Shown here piece after piece: positions 59,886-64,000 of a stretch of DNA of 64,000 bases. The stretch's first letter is position 1; the number at the start of each line of letters is the position of its first letter. Source of the stretch: Streptomyces zaomyceticus (GTDB lineage: Bacteria > Actinomycetota > Actinomycetes > Streptomycetales > Streptomycetaceae); contig NZ_BNBZ01000038.1 of the NCBI RefSeq assembly GCF_014656215.1, forward strand, positions 1-64,000, given 5' to 3'. The translations under genes were made by a program, and so were the position numbers. The notes beneath the pieces are model-generated. The model was not told the origin of the DNA. It searched no databases and saw nothing but the letters and a program-made list of their open reading frames with translations.

Positions 59886-61159
59886 GTCGTGTCCGTCCTC
59901 GTGTCGTGCGGCATCTCGTGCGCGTACTTCCCCGGGTCGCCGAGCGGCCCGGGGTCGGCGGGCCGCGGTGTTCTGGCGATGTGCTGGTTGGCACGCCGGC
60001 CTTCGGCGTCGACCATGACCGGCCGGCGGTGCCACAGATGGGCGAGGGGCCTCTCCCAGCGGGGCACCGAGGTGTGGCGGAGCACCTGCCGGTAGAACTC
60101 GTTGTCCTCGTCGCCCCAGCCGCGGAAGCGCTCGTCGTAGCCGCCCACCGTCTCGAAGAGGTCCCGGGTGACGCAGACGTATCCGCCCCACACGTCGCGG
60201 AGCGCGAAGCCCCTCAGCCGGTCCGCGTCGACGCTCGCCGGGCCGCCGGCCGCCAGCCGGGAGTGGATGGCCCGGCCGCTGCTGGCCTGGTCGAGGAAGA
60301 GCAGGTCGCCGTAGGGCAGGAGCGCCGGAGGTCCGTCGTCGAGGCAGGCCACCACCCTGCTCAGATGGTCGCGCTCGACCACCATGTCGGCGTCGTGGAA
60401 GCAGAGGTGGCGCGTTCCGGGGAAGGCTTCCGCTCCGGCGTTCAGCGCCCAGCTCTTGTTGAAGGCACCTGGATTGGGGAGGAACAGATACGCGTCGACG
60501 AGCTCGGCGAGGTACTGGTCCATCCGGGGCCGTACGTCCTGCTCCACGACGACGACGCGGTACGCGGACCGGTCCAGGTCCTGCCGCACTGCGGAGGCGA
60601 CGGCGGCCACTGCGTTGCGGGCCCGTCCGGTGTCGGAGGGGTGGGCCCGGACGGGGATGACGACCGTCACGATCGGGTCGCCGGCACCCGGCCCGTCCTG
60701 CGGACGCGCGATCCGGTCGGTGAGCAGCGCGCGGACGTCCTCGGGGGTGTCGGGGACGGCGGGTTCGTCCTTCGTGGGCCGCTCGTACGCCGTGCCGAGG
60801 TGGTAGCGGACGACGCTGGTGCGCGCCACCTCGGCGACCAGTCGCGGGAGCAGGGCGCCGAACGCGCGCTCACGCGTGAGTTCGGCCGCCACGGCGGACT
60901 CGACGTGGCGGTGCGCCGCGGCGTCCGCGGGGTCGTCGGCCAGGCGCTTGAGCGCGTGCGGGACCGAAGGATCGGGCCAGGGGTGCGACAGCAGCGCCGC
61001 GCCGACCGCGGAGTGGGCGCTCTCCGTCTCCTGCCAGGTGCTGGCGTTGACGGCGGCTTCGGGATCGCACGCGCTGACGTACGCGCATGTCGCGTCGCGG
61101 GCGATCGTCTCCGGGGTCGGGGTCTGGGCCGGGGTCGGGGTCGGGGTCTGATCAGACAC
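59882..61159 (-). CDS. GT2/GT27-like glycosyltransferase with galactosyltransferase-type C-terminus
   Basis: A 425-residue protein. A repeated Thr-Pro run at the extreme N-terminus precedes a helical region of about 140 residues. A GT-A domain starts at VTVVIPVRAHPSDTGRARN (about residues 164-182). The metal-binding DxD motif is seen in LCFHDADMVVERDHL (about 255-269). GGYDERFRGWGDEDNEFYRQ (about 340-359) is the conserved C-terminal motif of polypeptide N-acetylgalactosaminyl/galactosyltransferases. The GTG at 61159 overlaps the upstream gene by eight bases. Confidence 0.85.
   Translation of the reverse strand: MSDQTPTPTPAQTPTPETIARDATCAYVSACDPEAAVNASTWQETESAHSAVGAALLSHPWPDPSVPHALKRLADDPADAAAHRHVESAVAAELTRERAFGALLPRLVAEVARTSVVRYHLGTAYERPTKDEPAVPDTPEDVRALLTDRIARPQDGPGAGDPIVTVVIPVRAHPSDTGRARNAVAAVASAVRQDLDRSAYRVVVVEQDVRPRMDQYLAELVDAYLFLPNPGAFNKSWALNAGAEAFPGTRHLCFHDADMVVERDHLSRVVACLDDGPPALLPYGDLLFLDQASSGRAIHSRLAAGGPASVDADRLRGFALRDVWGGYVCVTRDLFETVGGYDERFRGWGDEDNEFYRQVLRHTSVPRWERPLAHLWHRRPVMVDAEGRRANQHIARTPRPADPGPLGDPGKYAHEMPHDTRTDTT
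61111..61150. repeat. GGGGTC hexamer run encoding a Thr-Pro stretch
   Basis: Repeated GGGGTC-type hexamers on the plus strand encode TPTPTPAQTPTP at the N-terminus of the glycosyltransferase. It is similar in kind to the hexamer tract at 19883-19930. Confidence 0.65.
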
Positions 61160-62261
61160 GGCCGAGCCCCTCACCGGTGAGCGCCGCGCCCGTCGGCGCG
61201 GTCGCCGTGGAGGCCGGTACGAGTTCCCGCACCGGCGTCAGAGCACGGCGCGGGTTGTGCCGGAACAGATGCTCGAAAGCCGTGGTGTCGGCGATGTCGG
61301 AGACATTGCGCCGCTGGGTGGCGAGGCCCCCCGAGCCGGCCGCCACGATGCCGTCTCCGCGGTACCAGAGGCCACTGCCTTCCCGGTGGTGCAGCTTCTC
61401 ACCGGCGAGGAACGGGACGCTGGTGTCGTCGGTGATCCCGATCAGGCGCTCGGGACCGAGGTACTCCACGGTCCGCCGGCAGACGGCCAGGTCGACGTGG
61501 TCCCCGTCGAAGTTGAGGAACGGCAGCAGGTCTCCGTCCCGGGCGGCGCGCAGCAGGGCGGCGGGCACCGGCCCGAGCAGCCGGTCGAGGTCGGCCGATT
61601 CCCAGTCGGCGGCGAGCACCGGCGCCAACTGCTCGGCCCGGCGCGAGCGTTCCTCGGGTGTGCGCCAGACGTGCCGGAACGCGCGGGGCATGTCGTTGTA
61701 GAGATGGTCGGTGAGGAGGACGTCCGGACCGGGGCCGTAACGGTCCTGCACGTGCGCGATGAGCGCGCGGGTGCGTTCGGCGCTGCGTTCGGGTGCGTCG
61801 TGCTGGAAGTGTCCGAGCGCGATCTTGACGCCGTTGGCGTAGCAGAGGTCGATCACGTTCCGGTAGGTGAGGCCGTCGTCCAGCTCGTCGTCGAGGTCTC
61901 CCATGTCCGGGCCCATCACGATGTACCGGAGTCCGAGGCGTCCCAGGGCCGCGATGCTCTCCCACTCCCGGGCGGTGGGCGACCAGATCCCGCGCGGGGG
62001 CACTCCGCCCGTCCGGCCCAGGAGGGGGCCTTCCACGGAGAATCCGAGAATGGAGGGAAAGGACTCCCGGTCCGCGCTCCACGCGCTCATCACATCCATC
62101 AGTCCGGGAATGTGGTCGCGCCCGAGGAAAATTCCGGGGACGACGTCGAACCCGTTCTCCGTGGCCAGATCGTCGACCATGCGCAGTTCACCGGGGAGCA
62201 TCGAACTGTAGTCGATCGTGCCGATTCCATGTGTGTGAATGAGAATGGGCCGCTCGTTCAC
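61152..62261 (-). CDS. NagA-like amidohydrolase-superfamily protein
   Basis: A 369-residue protein resembling N-acetylglucosamine-6-phosphate deacetylase. ILIHTHGIGTIDYS (about residues 6-19) holds the first metal His pair and GFSVEGPLLG (about 73-82) matches the NagA metal-binding Glu region. ALGHFQHD, LLTDHLYNDMP and IGITDDTS correspond to the later His, substrate and Asp motifs. It would remove an acetyl group from an amino-sugar or act on another amide. The GTG at 62261 has GGAG seven bases upstream. It is the first gene of the operon; a 120-bp AT-richer leader lies upstream. Confidence 0.78.
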   Translation of the reverse strand: MNERPILIHTHGIGTIDYSSMLPGELRMVDDLATENGFDVVPGIFLGRDHIPGLMDVMSAWSADRESFPSILGFSVEGPLLGRTGGVPPRGIWSPTAREWESIAALGRLGLRYIVMGPDMGDLDDELDDGLTYRNVIDLCYANGVKIALGHFQHDAPERSAERTRALIAHVQDRYGPGPDVLLTDHLYNDMPRAFRHVWRTPEERSRRAEQLAPVLAADWESADLDRLLGPVPAALLRAARDGDLLPFLNFDGDHVDLAVCRRTVEYLGPERLIGITDDTSVPFLAGEKLHHREGSGLWYRGDGIVAAGSGGLATQRRNVSDIADTTAFEHLFRHNPRRALTPVRELVPASTATAPTGAALTGEGLGRV

Positions 62262-62382
62262 TTCATTTCTCCGAAACCTTGGTGGGTGTCGTACCCGGAA
62301 CGGCTTCATACTTCCGAAGCACGACAGTTTTCGTCTACGTGCTCAATTTCCAAGTCGGACACCTCGGTCGGGGGCGCGGAGG

Positions 62383-62416
62383 GGTGTTCAACCGCATGAC
62401 GAAGCGGTTGAACACC
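62383..62416 (-). terminator. Terminator after the phosphoglucomutase gene
   Basis: A perfect 13-bp stem (62383-62395 with 62404-62416) and an eight-base loop lie 28 bp after the stop codon. They separate this gene from the glycosyl operon. Confidence 0.85.
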
Positions 62417-62443
62417 TTTCGGATTCCTCCCCGGCGCGGGCGG

Positions 62444-64000
62444 TCAGTCCCTGATCGCCTTGTCCACCATCGCCTGTGCCTCTTCGAGGACACGTGCCAG
62501 ATGGTCGGGGCCGAGGAAGGACTCGGCGTAGACCTTGTGGACGTGCTCCGTGCCGGACGGCCGGGCCGCGAACCAGGCGTTGCGGGTCGACACCTTGATG
62601 CCGCCCAGCGGTGTGCCGCTGCCCGGGGCGCGGGTGAGCACCGACGTGACGTCCTCGCCCGCCAGCCGCCCTCCCGGCAGCCGGTCGGCGGACAGTCCGG
62701 CGAGCGCGGCCCTCTGCCGGGGCGTGGCGGGGGCGTCGGCCCGGACGTAGTGCGGCCGGCCGAGCCGCTCGGTGATCCCCTCCCAGTGCGCCGAGGGAGA
62801 GGCCCCGGAGACGGCGATGATCTCGGCGGCCAGCAGGGCGGGGACGATGCCGTCCTTGTCGGTGGTCCACACCGAACCGTCCCGGCGCAGGAACGACGCC
62901 CCGGCCGATTCCTCGCCGCCCCAGCAGAGCCGCCCGCTCCGCAGCCCTTCGGTGAACCACTTGAAGCCCACGGGCACTTCGACCAGGGGCCGCCGCAGGT
63001 CGGCGGCGACCCGGTCCATCAACGCCGTGGTCACGACGCTCTTGCCGATCCCGGCGTCCGTGGGCCAGCGCTCCCGGTGCGCGTGCAGATGGGCGGCCGC
63101 CACCGCCTGGTAGTGGTTGGCGGGGAGCAGCCCGCCGTCCGGTGTGACGACGCTGTGCCGGTCGGCGTCCGCGTCGTTGGCGACGATCACGTCGAAGCGG
63201 TGGCGCTGCTCGGTCACCGGCGCCATGGTGTGGGGCGACGAGCAGTCCGTACGGAGCTTGCCGTCCCTGTCGGGGGCGAGGAACCGCCAGGTTGGGTCGG
63301 TGCGTTCGTCGAGCACGGTCAGGTCCAGTCCGTACTGTTCGGCGATCCGCCCCCAGTAGGCGACGGAGGCGCCGCCCAGCGGGTCCGCGCCGATCCGTAC
63401 GCCGCTCGCGCGCACCGCGTCCAGGTCGAGCACGGACGCCAGGTCGTCGACGTAGGCGCCGAGGAAGTCGTGTCGCCCGGTCGTGTCCGAGGCCTCGGCG
63501 CGGGCGGAGGACATCCGGCGTACCTCCGTGAGCCCGCCGGCGACGAGGGCGTTGGCCCGCTTCTCGATCCACGCCGTGGTCGTCGCGGACGCGGGCCCGC
63601 CGTGCGGTTCGTTGTACTTGTAGCCCCCGTCGCCGGGCGGGTTGTGCGACGGCGTGATCACGACACCGTCGGCCGGGGCCGTCCGGCCGTGCCGCCGGTT
63701 GTGCGCGAGCACCGCGTGGGAGACGGCCGGGGTCGGCGTGTACGCGCCGGGGGCGTCCCGCAGGACGGTGACCCCGTTGGCGGCGAACACCTCCAGGGCG
63801 GTGGCGAGGGCCGGTTCCGACAGTGCGTGCGGGTCCCTCCCGAGGAACAGGGGGCCCGTGATGCCGCGGGCGGCACGCTGCTCGGCGACGGCCTGGCTGA
63901 TGGCGGCGATGTGGTCGTCGTTGAACGCGGCGTCCAGGGAGGCGCCGCGATGTCCGTTGGTCCCGAAGACGACGCGTTGGCCGGGCTCCCCCGGATCGGG
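62444..64000 (-). CDS. pgm: Phosphoglucomutase, alpha-D-glucose specific (N-terminus beyond window)
   Basis: At least 518 codons of a phosphohexomutase run from the window edge. Near the edge VVFGTNGHRGASLDAAFNDDHI matches the bacterial Pgm N-terminus. The phosphoserine loop is ITPSHNPPGDGGYKYNEPHGG, the metal loop NDADADRH and the sugar-binding segment GGEESAG (with WTTDKDG). The late RPSGTEHVHKVYAES segment binds phosphate. It interconverts glucose-1- and glucose-6-phosphate. Only about 30 N-terminal residues are missing from view. It sits upstream of the glycosyl operon and could feed it with glucose-1-phosphate, but a terminator separates them. Confidence 0.93.
   Translation of the reverse strand, partial: PDPGEPGQRVVFGTNGHRGASLDAAFNDDHIAAISQAVAEQRAARGITGPLFLGRDPHALSEPALATALEVFAANGVTVLRDAPGAYTPTPAVSHAVLAHNRRHGRTAPADGVVITPSHNPPGDGGYKYNEPHGGPASATTTAWIEKRANALVAGGLTEVRRMSSARAEASDTTGRHDFLGAYVDDLASVLDLDAVRASGVRIGADPLGGASVAYWGRIAEQYGLDLTVLDERTDPTWRFLAPDRDGKLRTDCSSPHTMAPVTEQRHRFDVIVANDADADRHSVVTPDGGLLPANHYQAVAAAHLHAHRERWPTDAGIGKSVVTTALMDRVAADLRRPLVEVPVGFKWFTEGLRSGRLCWGGEESAGASFLRRDGSVWTTDKDGIVPALLAAEIIAVSGASPSAHWEGITERLGRPHYVRADAPATPRQRAALAGLSADRLPGGRLAGEDVTSVLTRAPGSGTPLGGIKVSTRNAWFAARPSGTEHVHKVYAESFLGPDHLARVLEEAQAMVDKAIRD

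Overview
The window is actinobacterial and almost certainly from Streptomyces. The coding DNA is very GC-rich with third positions dominated by G and C. GTG and TTG starts are frequent, neighbouring genes overlap by GTGA or ATGA, the regulators are of the TetR, LacI, GntR and XRE-cupin types, and terminators are long GC-rich hairpins without a strong U-tract. No rRNA, tRNA, CRISPR array or replication origin was seen.

Layout. 0-7 kb: the end of an IS5-like insertion abuts a YihY/BrkB membrane protein. It is followed by membrane and stress-type genes (SHOCT protein, SpoIIE-type phosphatase coupled to a LapA-like protein) and a TetR/AidB-like acyl-CoA dehydrogenase pair. 7-9.8 kb: a decayed patch with a frameshifted LacI sensor-domain remnant, an ankyrin protein, a GNAT and a 5'-truncated Orn/Lys/Arg decarboxylase. 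9.8-15.9 kb: a sulfur-flavoured region with a TauE/SafE exporter, an NCS2 permease coupled to an arylsulfotransferase-like protein, a divergent XRE-cupin regulator, and a Tat-exported sulfatase. A short RRHVD...SALC leader peptide precedes the sulfatase. 16-18.5 kb: a TetR regulator with palindromic operators and small membrane proteins. 18.6-26.1 kb: a sugar ABC importer (binding protein and two permeases, no ATPase), a GH36-type alpha-galactosidase and a LacI regulator, headed by a class-V PLP enzyme with a repeat-encoded tail.

26.1-43.3 kb is the most coherent system: a collagen/hydroxyproline utilisation locus. It encodes a secreted M9 collagenase, a complete peptide ABC importer, a proline-racemase-family enzyme coupled to an ornithine-cyclodeaminase-family reductase, a three-subunit D-hydroxyproline dehydrogenase, a DapA-family deaminase, an alpha-ketoglutarate-semialdehyde dehydrogenase and a GntR regulator. 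The collagenase and importer promoters share an identical 31-bp sequence holding both the -35 and -10 boxes, although they lie 10 kb apart on opposite strands. The gene set predicts collagen to peptides, import, hydroxyproline, and finally alpha-ketoglutarate.

43.5-51.4 kb: a VOC protein, a lipoprotein, an amino-acid antiporter operon, a saccharopine-dehydrogenase-like enzyme, a TetR regulator, a GNAT and an NRAMP transporter. 50.1-62.3 kb: an 11-gene, mostly overlapping minus-strand operon with a NagA-like amidohydrolase, two glycosyltransferases, an MFS exporter, an unrecognised 209-residue protein, an FAD oxidoreductase, a sugar nucleotidyltransferase, a class-IV aminotransferase, a NUDIX hydrolase, a leaderless alkaline phosphatase and MntH. 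It looks like a cryptic pathway for a glycosylated product. The window ends inside a phosphoglucomutase gene.
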